Source: Muribaculaceae bacterium
GTDB lineage: Bacteria; Bacteroidota; Bacteroidia; Bacteroidales; Muribaculaceae
Reading direction: 5' to 3'
Assembly: GCA_028689665.1 (NCBI GenBank)
Contig: JAQVCR010000015.1
Coordinates: forward strand, 1-61,888
Length of the DNA: 61,888 bases
Shown here: positions 37,333 through 47,770 of the stretch, one piece after another
Layout: the number at the start of each line of letters is the position of its first letter
How positions within the stretch are numbered: position 1 is the first letter of the stretch
Position numbers and translations under genes: made by a program
Notes under the pieces: model-generated
Seen by the model: only the letters and a program-made list of their open reading frames with translations
Told to the model about the DNA's origin: nothing
Database searches by the model: none

Positions 37333-38928
37333 TTATTGCTTTATCAGCAATTTGTTGTAGCGTTTCTTGTCGTTTATAATATCAAGAGCTGCTTTCACTA
37401 GGTCGTTATCTTTGTTTGTGATGACATAGAATGCTTGATTGTCGAATATATCGCGTGCAACGAGAGCCTTCAGATAGTTATAGATAGGTCTTTTGCTGCG
37501 ATTGAATTGAATGCTATCGTATTTTGTACTGTCTTTTTCGCCTCTCTTTATAAGTTGCTGAATCATATCATCGCTCACAGTGTATCGCTTATCGAAGTCG
37601 GCAATGTCGTTATATTCTTTTTTTAGGCGGTTGCGATTATTGTCGATGTAGTCGATAATAAATTGGTTAAGTGTGCCTTTAGCTATAATATCACGATAAT
37701 AGTTTGAATATTCGCTGGTGTCGGCAGGTACAAAATAATCCGGCATAATTCCGCCCCCGCCATAGATAGTACGTTGATTTTTTAGTGTAACGTATTTCAG
37801 AGAGTCGACGAAGTGAATGCTGTCGGCATTTGTAAATTCTCCGTGTTTGCTGCGATTAAGCATATCTTTTTCATATTCTTCATTTCCACCCTCATACGAT
37901 TTCTGGATAGAACGACCCGACGGAGTGTAATATCTTGCAACCGTAAGACGCATCATTGAACCATCGGGTAGTGGAATAGGGCGTTGTACAAGTCCTTTTC
38001 CAAATGAACGACGACCTACAATCACGCCGCGATCCCAATCTTGAATAGCACCTGAAAGTATCTCGCTAGCCGATGCCGAATATTGATTAATAATCACTAC
38101 AATGTCATTACTCTTCAGTTTGCCTGTCCCGGTTGCTTTTACGTCATATCGTGGAGAGTTACGTCCTTCGGTGTATACAATTAATTCGCCACGACTTAGA
38201 AATTCATTAGCCATTTCGGTCGCAATATTTAAATATCCGCCTCCATTGTCGCTAAGGTCGATGATTAAATCGTCCATTCCTTTGTTTTTCAGTGTTTTGG
38301 CAGCTTCTTTAAATTCGTCGTAAGTGGTCTCGGCAAAGCGACTTATGCGAATATATCCGGTGTTGGTGTCAAGCATGTATGCCGCATCAATACTCAGGAT
38401 AGGAATGTCATCGCGAACGATACGGAATGGTATAAGCTCTTTCACCCCTTTGCGAAGTATTTTCACGTCGACGTTTGTGCCTTTTTTGCCTTTAAGTCGG
38501 CGCATCACATCACGAGTCTTCATTTTTACTCCTGCAATTGTAGTGTCGTTAACTGCCATAATTCTGTCGCCGGCTTTAATCCCGACTTTCTCGGATGGTC
38601 CGCCGGCAATGGTCTGTAACACGTAAAGAGTGTCGCTACCCATATTAAACTGAATGCCTATGCCACTAAACTTGCCGCCTAATGGCTCGGTTAGCTCTTT
38701 AGTTTCTTCGACATCGCTATAAGTAGAGTGGGGGTCAAGCTCTTTGAGCATAGCTTTTATAGCATCTTCCACGAGTTTGTTCTCATCGACAGTGTCGACA
38801 TAAAACTCGTTAATGGCATATTCAGCCATTCTTAATTTCTGTGAGTGATTCACTCTTTTCTGTGCATACACCATCATAGATGCGAGTGCAAGAAATAGAA
38901 TTATTGGTAAGTATCTTTTTGTATTCAT
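37333..38928 (-). CDS. C-terminal processing peptidase, S41 family (CtpA-like)
   Basis: 531 aa from the ATG giving MNTKRYLPII, which places a signal peptide or anchor (about 1-22) at the start. A PDZ domain spans about 75-160 (FSGIGIQFN; GIKAGDRIMAVND). The S41 serine is in SASASEILSG near 284, and the lysine is in RSFGKGLVQ near 310. Such proteases trim proteins from their C-terminus in the periplasm. Residues 400-530 form a long alpha-rich extension common in Bacteroidetes members. It follows the GlmU-like gene by 10 bases. Confidence 0.92.
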   Translation of the reverse strand: MNTKRYLPIILFLALASMMVYAQKRVNHSQKLRMAEYAINEFYVDTVDENKLVEDAIKAMLKELDPHSTYSDVEETKELTEPLGGKFSGIGIQFNMGSDTLYVLQTIAGGPSEKVGIKAGDRIMAVNDTTIAGVKMKTRDVMRRLKGKKGTNVDVKILRKGVKELIPFRIVRDDIPILSIDAAYMLDTNTGYIRISRFAETTYDEFKEAAKTLKNKGMDDLIIDLSDNGGGYLNIATEMANEFLSRGELIVYTEGRNSPRYDVKATGTGKLKSNDIVVIINQYSASASEILSGAIQDWDRGVIVGRRSFGKGLVQRPIPLPDGSMMRLTVARYYTPSGRSIQKSYEGGNEEYEKDMLNRSKHGEFTNADSIHFVDSLKYVTLKNQRTIYGGGGIMPDYFVPADTSEYSNYYRDIIAKGTLNQFIIDYIDNNRNRLKKEYNDIADFDKRYTVSDDMIQQLIKRGEKDSTKYDSIQFNRSKRPIYNYLKALVARDIFDNQAFYVITNKDNDLVKAALDIINDKKRYNKLLIKQ

Positions 38929-38938
38929 AATCTGTGTG

Positions 38939-40135
38939 TTATTTATAATTATCAGCAATGTTGTAAATGGATTCAAATATCTCTCGATCGATCTCACTCA
39001 CTATCTTGCCGCGTCTTGACATTACTCGTTCGGCAATGGCAAAAAATTTAGATAAAGAAACGTCGGTAAATCCTGCTGTGCTGCCTTCGGAGAATGACGG
39101 AACAAAATTTCGAGGGAATCCGGCACCGTGAATATTAACTCCTACACCGATCACGGTTGCAGTGTTGAACATACAGTTAATGCCAGCCTTTGAGTGGTCG
39201 CCCATGATGAGTCCGCAAAATTGCAAGCCTGTTTTGAGAAATCTTCCTGCCGGATAATTCCATAATTTTATCTCAGTATAGTCATTTTTGAGATTAGAAG
39301 CAGTAGTTCCGCCACCAATATTACACCATTCACCAATTACTGCATTACCTAAGAACCCATCGTGAGCCTTATTGCTGTAGGCAATCATCACTACATTGTT
39401 AAGCTCGCCTCCCACCTTGCAGTAAGGTCCGATAGTGGTAGCACCATAAATTTTAGCGCACATATTCACTTTAGCATTTCTGCAAGCCGCAAAAGGGGCT
39501 CTAATTGCCGAGCCTTCCATAATTTCGGCATCCCGACCGATATATATAGGTCCATTTTTCACGTTCAAGAAAGCACCTTCGACCACAGCTCCCGGTTCAA
39601 TAAAAATCTGAGAAATTCCATCTTTATCTATGTCGCCAATAATTGTATTAGAGGCACTAATCGCCTGCGATTTTCTCCCCTTGGTAATGGTTTTGAAATC
39701 GTGCAATAAAGCATCACCATTAAGCATAAAAATATCGTAAAGCATATTGATGGAAACTATTGGTTGCTTAAAAGTTTTCACCTTATTATATATAGACGAT
39801 TTGAACCCTTCAAAAGTTCCTCTAAAAGCCAACAATCTATTATCTTCGTTGGTCAGAGCTTCGCCACTCTCTAATTGGTTAACAGCATCGACTAAATCTT
39901 CGTCGGGGAGAATGTTCCCGGCTATATATATAGAGTCGTTGCACGTTTTGACTTGATATTTATGTTGCAGATAAGCCGCTGTGATAAATGAAAATTCATA
40001 ATCTGAAAATATTAACTCCCACTTTTCCTTTATGGTAAGTATTCCAACCCTGATTTCGCAGATAGGACGTGTAAACGTAAGAGGCAGAAGATTTTCACGA
40101 GTATCTTCGGAGTCAAACAAAATGATGTTATTCAT
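38939..40135 (-). CDS. GlmU-like sugar nucleotidyltransferase/acyltransferase-type protein
   Basis: 398 aa from the ATG giving MNNIILFDSE. The N-terminal part has the pattern of the GlmU-related Bacteroidetes family (NLLPLTFTRPICEIRVG). The C-terminal half is a left-handed beta-helix with hexapeptide repeats (IYIGRDAEIMEGSAI, GEWCNIGGGT, KAGINCMFNTATVIGVG). The nucleotidyl signature is weak, so one activity may be lost. Proteins of this group may activate a sugar phosphate and acylate it, but the substrate is untested. It is the first gene of a pair with the S41 protease. Confidence 0.75.
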   Translation of the reverse strand: MNNIILFDSEDTRENLLPLTFTRPICEIRVGILTIKEKWELIFSDYEFSFITAAYLQHKYQVKTCNDSIYIAGNILPDEDLVDAVNQLESGEALTNEDNRLLAFRGTFEGFKSSIYNKVKTFKQPIVSINMLYDIFMLNGDALLHDFKTITKGRKSQAISASNTIIGDIDKDGISQIFIEPGAVVEGAFLNVKNGPIYIGRDAEIMEGSAIRAPFAACRNAKVNMCAKIYGATTIGPYCKVGGELNNVVMIAYSNKAHDGFLGNAVIGEWCNIGGGTTASNLKNDYTEIKLWNYPAGRFLKTGLQFCGLIMGDHSKAGINCMFNTATVIGVGVNIHGAGFPRNFVPSFSEGSTAGFTDVSLSKFFAIAERVMSRRGKIVSEIDREIFESIYNIADNYK

Positions 40136-40167
40136 AATTGTTGCTTTCAATATTTTTTGTTTATGTG

Positions 40168-40175
40168 CAAAGATA
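40168..40175 (-). promoter_or_regulatory. -7 element for the GlmU-like/S41 pair
   Basis: The complement reads TATCTTTG, 33 bases before the chosen start; this also argues against the longer open frame that would begin upstream of it. The -33 is not clear. Confidence 0.5.
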
Positions 40176-40219
40176 ATATTTATTGCAAGATTAAATGCCC
40201 CTCTGAATAAATAAAACAT

Positions 40220-40227
40220 TATATTTG
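40220..40227 (+). promoter_or_regulatory. -7 element for rfbC
   Basis: TATATTTG, an exact -7 match, 22 bases before the rfbC start. No clean -33 box is visible. Confidence 0.5.
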
Positions 40228-40249
40228 CATATTAAAAATCAGAACAGCA

Positions 40250-40801
40250 ATGCAATATATTGAACAAAATGTAAAAGGCGTTTACGTTATCGAGCCTGTG
40301 AGGTATGGCGACCAACGAGGATATTTCTGCGAATGCTTCAAAAAAGAAGAATTTCAAGCCAATGTAGGAAATGTAGAATTTATACAAGACAACGAATCAT
40401 TTTCGAGTTATGGAGTGCTGCGAGGATTGCACTTTCAAGCAGGCGAATTTTCGCAAGCAAAGCTTGTAAGAGTATCACAAGGAAAAGTCCTTGATGTTGC
40501 AGTCGATTTACGCAAAGATTCATCAACATTTGGACAATATGTCGCCGTAGAGCTGACTGCCGAAAATGCAAAAATGCTTTTTATACCACGCGGCTTTGCC
40601 CATGGATTTGTCGTGCTTAGTGAAGTGGCACAATTTCAGTATAAAGTAGATAATGTGTATGCTCCACAGTCGGAACACACACTATCATTTAACGATCCGT
40701 CGGTAGCAGTAGATTGGAAGATTGACACAACAGAAATGCTATTATCACCCAAAGATATGCAAGGATTATCGTTAAACTATATTAAGGAAAATATAATATA
40801 A
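40250..40801 (+). CDS. rfbC: dTDP-4-dehydrorhamnose 3,5-epimerase
   Basis: 183 aa, the family norm. VIEPVRYGDQRGYFCE near the start, catalytic RGLHFQ with His at about residue 62, VAVDLRKDSSTFGQYV (about 84-99) and FIPRGFAHGFVVL (about 106-118) are the classic RmlC motifs. It epimerises dTDP-4-keto-6-deoxyglucose on the way to dTDP-L-rhamnose. RmlA, B and D are not beside it, so it is probably a scattered rhamnose gene. It is divergent from the GlmU-like gene. Confidence 0.95.
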   Translation: MQYIEQNVKGVYVIEPVRYGDQRGYFCECFKKEEFQANVGNVEFIQDNESFSSYGVLRGLHFQAGEFSQAKLVRVSQGKVLDVAVDLRKDSSTFGQYVAVELTAENAKMLFIPRGFAHGFVVLSEVAQFQYKVDNVYAPQSEHTLSFNDPSVAVDWKIDTTEMLLSPKDMQGLSLNYIKENII

Positions 40802-40890
40802 ATAATAGCAATAAGCAAAGATGCGGCATCAATATTTATACACAAGCTATTCAGATACAATTTCTGTAAATAAAAAAGCATAGAAATATA

Positions 40891-41010
40891 ATAATAAGGC
40901 GAAAAAACATTTGGTTATTAGCCAATTAGTCGTTATCTTTGCAACGTTTTTCGACGTATAGTATCGCTTGATTATCTCTAATTAATTGATTGGTAGATAA
41001 TAAGGCGAAA
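40891..41010 (+). repeat. 14-base direct repeat flanking the ribosomal promoter
   Basis: ATAATAAGGCGAAA occurs at 40891-40904 and again at 40997-41010. One copy lies just before the -33 box and the other in the leader. Confidence 0.7.
40910..40941 (+). promoter_or_regulatory. Promoter of the str-S10-spc-alpha block
   Basis: TTTG at 40910-40913, exactly 20 bases, then TATCTTTG at 40934-40941: a full consensus match. The leader to rpsL is about 125 nt, long enough for control. Confidence 0.85.
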
Positions 41011-41075
41011 TTTTACGAGTGAATAAAAAGAAAATTATTCTAACAGTATTAATAAAAAAGCAAAAAAGAACTAAG

Positions 41076-41486
41076 ATGCCTACAATTCAGCAATTAGTAA
41101 GAAAAGGCCGAGTAACTTTGGTTGACAAGAGTAAGTCGCCTGCTTTGGATTCTTGCCCACAACGTCGTGGCGTTTGTGTGAGAGTATATACTACAACTCC
41201 AAAGAAGCCAAACTCTGCAATGAGAAAGGTAGCTCGTGTAAGATTAACTAACGGTAAAGAAGTAAACTCCTACATTCCGGGAGAAGGACACAACTTACAA
41301 GAACACTCAATCGTAATGGTTCGTGGTGGACGTGTAAAAGACCTTCCAGGTGTACGTTATCACATTGTACGTGGTACGCTAGATACAGCCGGTGTGAATG
41401 GAAGAACTCAACGCCGCTCTAAGTATGGTGCAAAGCGACCTAAAGCAGGAGCAGCAACAGGAGCAGCTAAGGGAAAGAAAAAGTAA
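41076..41486 (+). CDS. rpsL: 30S ribosomal protein S12
   Basis: 136 aa from the ATG giving [12 protein letters not shown]; the longer open frame starts in the leader. [19 protein letters not shown] (about 42-60) is the decoding-centre loop that contains the classic streptomycin-resistance lysine. The tail is K/A/G-rich. It is the first gene of the ribosomal block, followed by an unusually long 157-nt spacer. Confidence 0.97.
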   Translation: MPTIQQLVRKGRVTLVDKSKSPALDSCPQRRGVCVRVYTTTPKKPNSAMRKVARVRLTNGKEVNSYIPGEGHNLQEHSIVMVRGGRVKDLPGVRYHIVRGTLDTAGVNGRTQRRSKYGAKRPKAGAATGAAKGKKK

Positions 41487-41567
41487 ATCCGTATTTTCTT
41501 AAGAGACAACAAAACAAGTATTAAACTTAGTTTTTGATTTTATTGGAATTGATATTACGGTTGAGTA

Positions 41568-41589
41568 AATGATATTAGAGAATATCGTT
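41568..41589 (+). promoter_or_regulatory. Hairpin in the rpsL-rpsG spacer, candidate S7 control site
   Basis: A 9-bp stem (AATGATATT with AATATCGTT, one T-G wobble) closes a 4-base AGAG loop in the 157-nt spacer. In E. coli, S7 represses its own operon by binding the equivalent spacer; the match here is by position only. Confidence 0.4.
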
Positions 41590-41643
41590 GAAGAAATGTA
41601 AGAACAAACAACCAAGCGAACAAAAACGCAATTTTTAAAAGAA

Positions 41644-42120
41644 ATGAGAAAGGCTAAGCCAAAGAAAAGGATCGTATTACCAGATCCTGTTTTCGGTGAT
41701 GTAAGAGTTTCAAAATTCGTGAATCACCTAATGTATGATGGTAAAAAGAATACCTCATACACAATCTTCTATACAGCTCTAGAAACTGTGAAGTCGAAAT
41801 TGCCTAATGAAGAAAAGAGCTCACTCGAAATCTGGATGAAAGCTCTAGAAAACATAACTCCTCAAGTAGAGGTTAAATCTCGCCGTGTCGGTGGCGCTAC
41901 ATTCCAAGTCCCAACTGAAATCCGCGCTGACAGAAAAGAATCAATATCAATGAAGAATCTTATTCTATATGCTCGCAAACGTGGTGGCAAAACAATGGCT
42001 GACAAGCTAGCTGCTGAAATTGTTGACGCATTCAATGAACAAGGTGGAGCATTTAAACGCAAAGAAGATATGCACCGTATGGCAGAAGCTAACCGTGCAT
42101 TTGCTCACTTTAGATTTTAA
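41644..42120 (+). CDS. rpsG: 30S ribosomal protein S7
   Basis: 158 aa. [18 protein letters not shown] at the N-terminus and [13 protein letters not shown] (about 81-93) are standard. S7 nucleates assembly of the 30S head by binding the 3' major domain of 16S rRNA and contacts tRNA in the exit site. It lies after a 157-nt spacer with a hairpin and 19 bases before fusA. Confidence 0.97.
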   Translation: MRKAKPKKRIVLPDPVFGDVRVSKFVNHLMYDGKKNTSYTIFYTALETVKSKLPNEEKSSLEIWMKALENITPQVEVKSRRVGGATFQVPTEIRADRKESISMKNLILYARKRGGKTMADKLAAEIVDAFNEQGGAFKRKEDMHRMAEANRAFAHFRF

Positions 42121-42139
42121 TTTGATAAATTCTTAAACA

Positions 42140-44269
42140 ATGGCAACAAAACAAGACGAACAATTACAATTTACCAGAAACATTGGTATTATGGCTCACA
42201 TCGATGCCGGTAAAACCACTACATCTGAACGTATTCTATTCTATACCGGACTAACTCACAAAATCGGTGAGGTACATGATGGCGCAGCTACCATGGACTG
42301 GATGGTACAAGAACAAGAACGTGGTATTACCATTACATCGGCAGCTACTACTACTTTCTGGAATTATGATAGCCAAAAATATAAAATCAACTTGATTGAC
42401 ACTCCGGGACACGTTGACTTCACCGTAGAGGTTGAACGTTCACTCCGTATCCTCGATGGAGCTGTCGCTGCTTTCTGTGCTGTTGGTGGTGTAGAACCAC
42501 AATCAGAAACAGTATGGCGTCAAGCTGACAAATATAATGTGCCACGTATCGGTTATGTTAACAAAATGGACCGCTCGGGCGCAAACTTCTTTGAAGTGGT
42601 TCGCCAAGTAAAAGACGTATTAGGAGCTAACCCATGTGCTATTCAAGTTCCAATCGGAGCTGAAGAGACATTTAAAGGAGTAGTCGACCTAGTAACAATG
42701 AAAGCTCTTTATTGGCACGACGAGTCGTTGGGCGCAGACTTCTCAGTTGAAGAAATCCCTGCTAACCTACTTGACGAGTGCAACGAATGGAGAGACAAAA
42801 TGCTAGAAGCAATAGCAGAATTTGATGATACATTGATGGAGAAATATTTTGATGATCCTTCAACTATCACCGAAGACGAAATTCGCCACGCTATCCGTGT
42901 CGCTACTTTGAAAATGGAAATCACACCAATGATTTGCGGTAGCTCATTCAAAAACAAAGGAGTTCAAAAACTTCTTGATTCAGTTTGTGCTTATTTACCT
43001 TCTCCAGAAGATACTCCGGAAGTAATAGGACACGCAATCGACGATGCAGACATCAAAATAGAACGTAAACCTCTTTACGAAGAGCCAATGTGCGCTCTAG
43101 CATTCAAAATTGCAACCGACCCATATGTAGGTCGCCTCTGCTTCTTCCGCGTTTACTCAGGAGCCATCGAAGCAGGTAGCTACGTATTCAACTCACGCTC
43201 GGGTAAAAAAGAACGTATCTCACGCCTTTTCCAAATGCACTCAAACAAACAAAACCCAATGGACCAAATCGGTTGTGGTGATATCGGTGCAGGAGTAGGA
43301 TTTAAAGATATTCGTACAGGAGATACACTATGTTCAGAAAAAGACCCAATCGTTCTTGAATCTATCGACTTCCCAGATCCAGTAATCGGAATCGCAGTAG
43401 AGCCTAAGACACAAAAAGACCTAGACAAACTAGGCGTAGGTCTACAGAAACTTGCTGAAGAAGATCCAACATTTACCGTACAGACAAACGAAGAGACAGG
43501 TCAAACAATCATCAGTGGTATGGGTGAACTTCACCTTGATATCATCATCGACCGTCTACGTCGCGAATTTAAGGTAGAATGTAACCAAGGACGTCCTCAA
43601 GTAACATATAAAGAATCTCTCACAAAATCAGTTGAGCTTCGCGAAGTATTCAAAAAGCAAACCGGTGGACGTGGTAAATTTGCCGACATCATCGTTCGTG
43701 TAGAACCAGTTGACGAAGGCTTTGAAGGAGGTTTACAATTTGTTGATGAAGTAAAAGGTGGTAACATCCCTAAAGAATTTATTCCATCAATCCAAAAAGG
43801 TTTCGCAACAGCTATGAAGAACGGTGTTCTTGCAGGCTACCCAATCGAAACACTTAAAGTTACTGTAATCGACGGTTCTTTCCACCCGGTTGACTCTGAC
43901 CAATTATCTTTCGAGCTTTGTGCTATTCAAGCATTCAAAAAAGCATCTGAGAAAGCAGGACCGGTACTACTTGAACCAATAATGAAAATTGAAGTAGTTA
44001 CTCCGGAAGAGAGTATGGGTGATGTAATCAGCGACTTAAACAAACGTCGTGGACAAGTAGAAGGAATGGAATCAAGCCGTAGTGGAGCTCGCGTCGTTAA
44101 AGCAAAAGCACCATTAGCCGAAATGTTCGGATATGTAACAGCCCTTCGTACAATCACTTCGGGTCGCGCAACTTCAACCATGACATTCTCACACTATAGC
44201 GAGGTAAGCTCCTCTATTGCTAAGAATGTACTTACAGAGTGCCAAGGTAGAGTCGATTTGTTGAAATAA
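42140..44269 (+). CDS. fusA: Elongation factor G
   Basis: 709 aa, five domains. GTPase motifs: AHIDAGKTT (about 18-26), RGITI in the switch I region, DTPGHVDF (about 88-95) and NKMD (about 142-145). It drives translocation of tRNA and mRNA and, with RRF, splits ribosomes. Codon use is strongly biased, as expected for a highly made protein. No tuf gene follows; rpsJ starts 18 bases after the stop. Confidence 0.97.
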   Translation: MATKQDEQLQFTRNIGIMAHIDAGKTTTSERILFYTGLTHKIGEVHDGAATMDWMVQEQERGITITSAATTTFWNYDSQKYKINLIDTPGHVDFTVEVERSLRILDGAVAAFCAVGGVEPQSETVWRQADKYNVPRIGYVNKMDRSGANFFEVVRQVKDVLGANPCAIQVPIGAEETFKGVVDLVTMKALYWHDESLGADFSVEEIPANLLDECNEWRDKMLEAIAEFDDTLMEKYFDDPSTITEDEIRHAIRVATLKMEITPMICGSSFKNKGVQKLLDSVCAYLPSPEDTPEVIGHAIDDADIKIERKPLYEEPMCALAFKIATDPYVGRLCFFRVYSGAIEAGSYVFNSRSGKKERISRLFQMHSNKQNPMDQIGCGDIGAGVGFKDIRTGDTLCSEKDPIVLESIDFPDPVIGIAVEPKTQKDLDKLGVGLQKLAEEDPTFTVQTNEETGQTIISGMGELHLDIIIDRLRREFKVECNQGRPQVTYKESLTKSVELREVFKKQTGGRGKFADIIVRVEPVDEGFEGGLQFVDEVKGGNIPKEFIPSIQKGFATAMKNGVLAGYPIETLKVTVIDGSFHPVDSDQLSFELCAIQAFKKASEKAGPVLLEPIMKIEVVTPEESMGDVISDLNKRRGQVEGMESSRSGARVVKAKAPLAEMFGYVTALRTITSGRATSTMTFSHYSEVSSSIAKNVLTECQGRVDLLK

Positions 44270-44287
44270 ATTTATTTAAATAAAGAT

Positions 44288-44593
44288 ATGAGCCAAAAAA
44301 TCAGAATCAAATTAAAATCTTACGATCACAACTTGGTTGATAAATCGGCTGAGAAGATTGTAAAAACTGTGAAGGCTACAGGTGCTGTTGTCAGCGGTCC
44401 TATTCCATTGCCAACACACAAGAGAATCTTCACTGTCAATCGTTCGACTTTCGTCAACAAGAAATCTCGTGAACAATTTCAATTGTCTTCATTCAAAAGA
44501 TTAATCGACATCTATAGCTCAACAGCTAAAACAATCGATGCTCTTATGAAGCTTGAATTACCTAGCGGTGTTGATGTAGAAATTAAAGCGTAA
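44288..44593 (+). CDS. rpsJ: 30S ribosomal protein S10
   Basis: 101 aa. The [15 protein letters not shown] start and the [17 protein letters not shown] loop are typical. S10 belongs to the 30S head and, in other bacteria, also forms the NusB-S10 antitermination complex that acts on rRNA operons. Here it opens the S10-type gene set directly after fusA, with no separate promoter seen. Confidence 0.96.
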   Translation: MSQKIRIKLKSYDHNLVDKSAEKIVKTVKATGAVVSGPIPLPTHKRIFTVNRSTFVNKKSREQFQLSSFKRLIDIYSSTAKTIDALMKLELPSGVDVEIKA

Positions 44594-44637
44594 ATCAAAC
44601 AAAAGTGATCATTAGAAAATTATTAAATTAAAGAGAA

Positions 44638-45255
44638 ATGCCAGGATTATTAGGAAAAAAAATCGGAATGACATCCGTTTTCAGCGCCGACGGTAAAAAT
44701 GTACCGTGCACTGTTATCGAAGTAGGTCCTTGTGTGGTTACTCAAGTTAAAACGGTAGAAAACGACGGCTACAAAGCTTTGCAGTTAGGTTTCCAAGACA
44801 AAAAAGAGAAACATACTACAAAACCAGAAGCAGGACATTTCAAAAAAGCCGGAGTAGCCCCAAAGAGACACTTGGCCGAGTTCAAAGGATTCGAAGGAGA
44901 GTATAAACTAGGAGACATCTTATCAGTTGACCTTTTTGAAGGAACTGAATATGTCGATGTAGTAGGTACTTCTAAAGGTAAAGGATTTCAAGGCGTTGTA
45001 AAACGTCATGGATTTGGTGGTGTAGGTCAAGCTACCCACGGTCAGCACAACCGCCTTCGCGCTCCAGGTTCTATCGGTGCTTGTTCTTATCCTGCTAAAG
45101 TATTCAAAGGAATGCGTATGGCAGGTCAAATGGGTAACGAACGTGTAACTGTTCAAAACCTAGAAATACTTAAAGTTATGCCAGAACACAACCTTCTTCT
45201 TATAAAAGGTTCTGTTCCGGGTTGTAAAGGTTCAATCGTAATAATTGAGAAATAA
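44638..45255 (+). CDS. rplC: 50S ribosomal protein L3
   Basis: 205 aa. The [17 protein letters not shown] start is diagnostic, and [13 protein letters not shown] (about 115-127) with [14 protein letters not shown] is the extended loop that reaches the peptidyl-transferase centre. Early 50S assembly protein. Its TAA overlaps the rplD ATG by one base. Confidence 0.97.
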   Translation: MPGLLGKKIGMTSVFSADGKNVPCTVIEVGPCVVTQVKTVENDGYKALQLGFQDKKEKHTTKPEAGHFKKAGVAPKRHLAEFKGFEGEYKLGDILSVDLFEGTEYVDVVGTSKGKGFQGVVKRHGFGGVGQATHGQHNRLRAPGSIGACSYPAKVFKGMRMAGQMGNERVTVQNLEILKVMPEHNLLLIKGSVPGCKGSIVIIEK

Positions 45256-45875
45256 TGGAACTCGCAGTATATAACATAAAAGGTGAAGACACCGGGAGAA
45301 AGGTAGCACTTAACGAAGAGGTGTTCGCAATCGAAGCTAACGAGCATGCCGTTTATCTCGATGTTAAACAGTTCATGGCTAATCAACGCCAGGGAACTCA
45401 CAAAGCAAAAGAAAGAAGTGAAGTATCGGGTAGTACTCGCAAGCTGCACAAACAAAAAGGTGCAGGTGGAGCACGTATCGGTGATATCAACTCTCCAGTT
45501 CTAGTAGGTGGCGGTCGCGTCTTTGGACCACGTCCTCGTAACTACAGCTTCAAGCTAAACAAGAAAGTTAAAGATCTTGCACGCAAATCAGCATTGACAA
45601 TCAAGGCTCAGGATAATCAAATTGTAGTAGTGGAAGACCTAAACTTTGAGACACCTAAAACTAAAGAATTCGTAAATCTTACTAAAAATCTTAAATTAGA
45701 CGGCAAGAAGATTCTCCTAGTTTTAGCAGACCAAAATAAAAACGTATATTTGTCAGCTCGAAATATCGAGAAAGCAAATATCATATCTGCTTCAGACATC
45801 AATACTTACAAAATCCTTGACAACAAGGCGCTAGTATTGACTGAAAGTAGTGTTGCTGTTATTAACCAATTATAA
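45255..45875 (+). CDS. rplD: 50S ribosomal protein L4
   Basis: 206 aa. The loop with [23 protein letters not shown] (about 57-79) lines the peptide exit tunnel, and [16 protein letters not shown] follows. In E. coli L4 also represses the S10 operon at its leader; no matching leader structure is visible before rpsJ here. It is translationally coupled to rplC. Confidence 0.96.
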   Translation: MELAVYNIKGEDTGRKVALNEEVFAIEANEHAVYLDVKQFMANQRQGTHKAKERSEVSGSTRKLHKQKGAGGARIGDINSPVLVGGGRVFGPRPRNYSFKLNKKVKDLARKSALTIKAQDNQIVVVEDLNFETPKTKEFVNLTKNLKLDGKKILLVLADQNKNVYLSARNIEKANIISASDINTYKILDNKALVLTESSVAVINQL

Positions 45876-45893
45876 AAAACGGAGGTAATTAAA

Positions 45894-46184
45894 ATGGAAA
45901 TCTCAATAGAACCTATCGTAACCGAAAAGGCAAATGCAATTAGCGAGAAACTTAATCGCTATACTTTCCGTGTATCTCCAGATGCCAACAAATTTCAAAT
46001 CAAATCATTGGTAGAGAAGATTTATGGCGTAAAGGTAGTAGCCGTTAACACTGCTAATTATATTGGAAAGAATAAATCACGTTACACAAAATCAGGTCTA
46101 ATCAAAGGCAAAGCAGCAGCTTTCAAAAAAGCTCTTGTAACAATTGCCGAAGGTGAAACCATAGATTTTTATAGCAATATTTAA
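45894..46184 (+). CDS. rplW: 50S ribosomal protein L23
   Basis: 96 aa. [19 protein letters not shown] at the start and [21 protein letters not shown] are standard. L23 sits at the tunnel exit and docks trigger factor and SRP. A GGAGG stretch shortly before the start is one of the few Shine-Dalgarno-like sequences in this block. Confidence 0.96.
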   Translation: MEISIEPIVTEKANAISEKLNRYTFRVSPDANKFQIKSLVEKIYGVKVVAVNTANYIGKNKSRYTKSGLIKGKAAAFKKALVTIAEGETIDFYSNI

Positions 46185-46192
46185 TTATACAA

Positions 46193-47017
46193 ATGGCAGT
46201 AAGAAAATTAAAGCCCACAACACCGGGGCAAAGACACAAAATTATTGGTGTATTTGATAACATCACTGCAGCTACACCAGAAAAATCTCTTACAGTCGGT
46301 AAAAAAACAAGCGGTGGCCGTAACCAAGAAGGGCATAGAACTATGCGCTATCTTGGTGGCGGACACAAGCGTAAATTCCGCTTGATCGACTTTAAAAGAA
46401 ACAAAGATGGTGTTCCGGCAATAGTAAAATCTATCGAATACGACCCTAATCGTACGGCTCGTATCGCATTGCTTTACTATGTCGATGGCGCTAAGGCGTA
46501 CATAATTGCACCCAACGGTTTACAAGTTGGCACTACAGTTATGAGTGGAGAAAATGCAGCACCTGAATTAGGTAATGCACTTCCTCTAAGTAAAATACCT
46601 GTTGGTACTTTAATTCATAACATCGAATTACGTCCAGGACAAGGAGCTTTTATGGCTCGTTCGGCTGGTACTTTCGCTCAGTTGACTTCGAGAGAAGGAG
46701 ATTATGTTTTAATCAAATTACCTTCGGGAGAAACACGTAAAATCCTCGCTTCTTGTAAAGCAACAATCGGAGTTGTTGGCAACTCTGATCACGCACTAGA
46801 ACGCTCGGGTAAAGCTGGTCGCTCTCGCTGGTTAGGACGTCGCCCACGTAACCGTGGTGTCGTTATGAACCCAGTAGATCACCCAATGGGTGGTGGTGAA
46901 GGTCGCTCTTCGGGAGGACACCCAAGATCAAGAAATGGTCTTTACTCTAAGGGATTGAAGACACGTGCTCCGAAGAAACATTCTTCTAAGTACATCGTTG
47001 AAAGAAGAAAAAAGTAA
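46193..47017 (+). CDS. rplB: 50S ribosomal protein L2
   Basis: 274 aa. [11 protein letters not shown] at the start, [17 protein letters not shown] (about 52-68) and [16 protein letters not shown] (about 223-238) mark L2, including the conserved histidine near the peptidyl-transferase centre. It stabilises the 30S-50S contact. It lies 8 bases after rplW. Confidence 0.97.
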   Translation: MAVRKLKPTTPGQRHKIIGVFDNITAATPEKSLTVGKKTSGGRNQEGHRTMRYLGGGHKRKFRLIDFKRNKDGVPAIVKSIEYDPNRTARIALLYYVDGAKAYIIAPNGLQVGTTVMSGENAAPELGNALPLSKIPVGTLIHNIELRPGQGAFMARSAGTFAQLTSREGDYVLIKLPSGETRKILASCKATIGVVGNSDHALERSGKAGRSRWLGRRPRNRGVVMNPVDHPMGGGEGRSSGGHPRSRNGLYSKGLKTRAPKKHSSKYIVERRKK

Positions 47018-47040
47018 TCTGATTAATTAATTAATTAACT

Positions 47041-47310
47041 ATGAGTCGTTCAATTAAAAAAGGCCCATACATCAGTGTGAAGCTCGACAAGAAAGTAGCC
47101 GCAATGGAAGAAAGCGGAAAAAAATCGGTAATCAAGACATGGTCTCGTGCATCGATGATTTCTCCCGATTTCGTAGGCTATACTTTCGCCGTTCACAATG
47201 GTAATAAATTTATTCCCGTTTATGTTACTGAGAATATGGTAGGTCACAAGCTTGGAGAATTTGCTCTAACACGTACCTTCCGTGGACACGGTGGCAATAA
47301 GAAAAAATAA
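47041..47310 (+). CDS. rpsS: 30S ribosomal protein S19
   Basis: 89 aa. The [10 protein letters not shown] start and [24 protein letters not shown] (about 51-74) are diagnostic. It contacts the A-site finger from the 30S head and pairs with S13. It lies between rplB and rplV in the standard S10 order. Confidence 0.97.
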   Translation: MSRSIKKGPYISVKLDKKVAAMEESGKKSVIKTWSRASMISPDFVGYTFAVHNGNKFIPVYVTENMVGHKLGEFALTRTFRGHGGNKKK

Positions 47311-47354
47311 GGGCCCGGGATATAGTAATTTTGATAAAAAAAGAATTAAATACA

Positions 47355-47768
47355 ATGGGTAATAGAAAAAAGAAATCAGCCGAACTGATAAAAGAGACCC
47401 GCAAGACACAATACTTCGCTAAATTGAAGAATGTGCCTTCTTCGCCACGTAAAATGCGATTGGTTGCCGACATGGTTCGCGGTCAAGAAGCATTCAAAGC
47501 GTTGGGTATTCTTAAATTCTCAAATAAAGAAGCTGCAGCTAAAGTAGAAAAGCTACTACGCTCGGCTATCGCAAACTGGGAACAGAAAAATGAAAGAAAA
47601 GCTGAAAACGGAGAACTCTTCATTACATCAATATTTGTTGATGCAGCTCCAATGTTGAAACGTCTTCGTACAGCTCCTCAAGGTCGAGGTTACAGAATCC
47701 GTAAACGTTCTAATCACGTTTCGCTTTTCGTAGACACAAAAGATAATAACGCTAAAACTGAAGCATAA
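47355..47768 (+). CDS. rplV: 50S ribosomal protein L22
   Basis: 137 aa from the ATG giving [30 protein letters not shown] and GPG-like [15 protein letters not shown] are typical; the latter forms the hairpin in the exit tunnel where macrolides act. A longer open frame begins 8 codons upstream but has only an ATT/ATA-type start, so the ATG is preferred. Confidence 0.95.
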   Translation: MGNRKKKSAELIKETRKTQYFAKLKNVPSSPRKMRLVADMVRGQEAFKALGILKFSNKEAAAKVEKLLRSAIANWEQKNERKAENGELFITSIFVDAAPMLKRLRTAPQGRGYRIRKRSNHVSLFVDTKDNNAKTEA

Positions 47769-47770
47769 AA

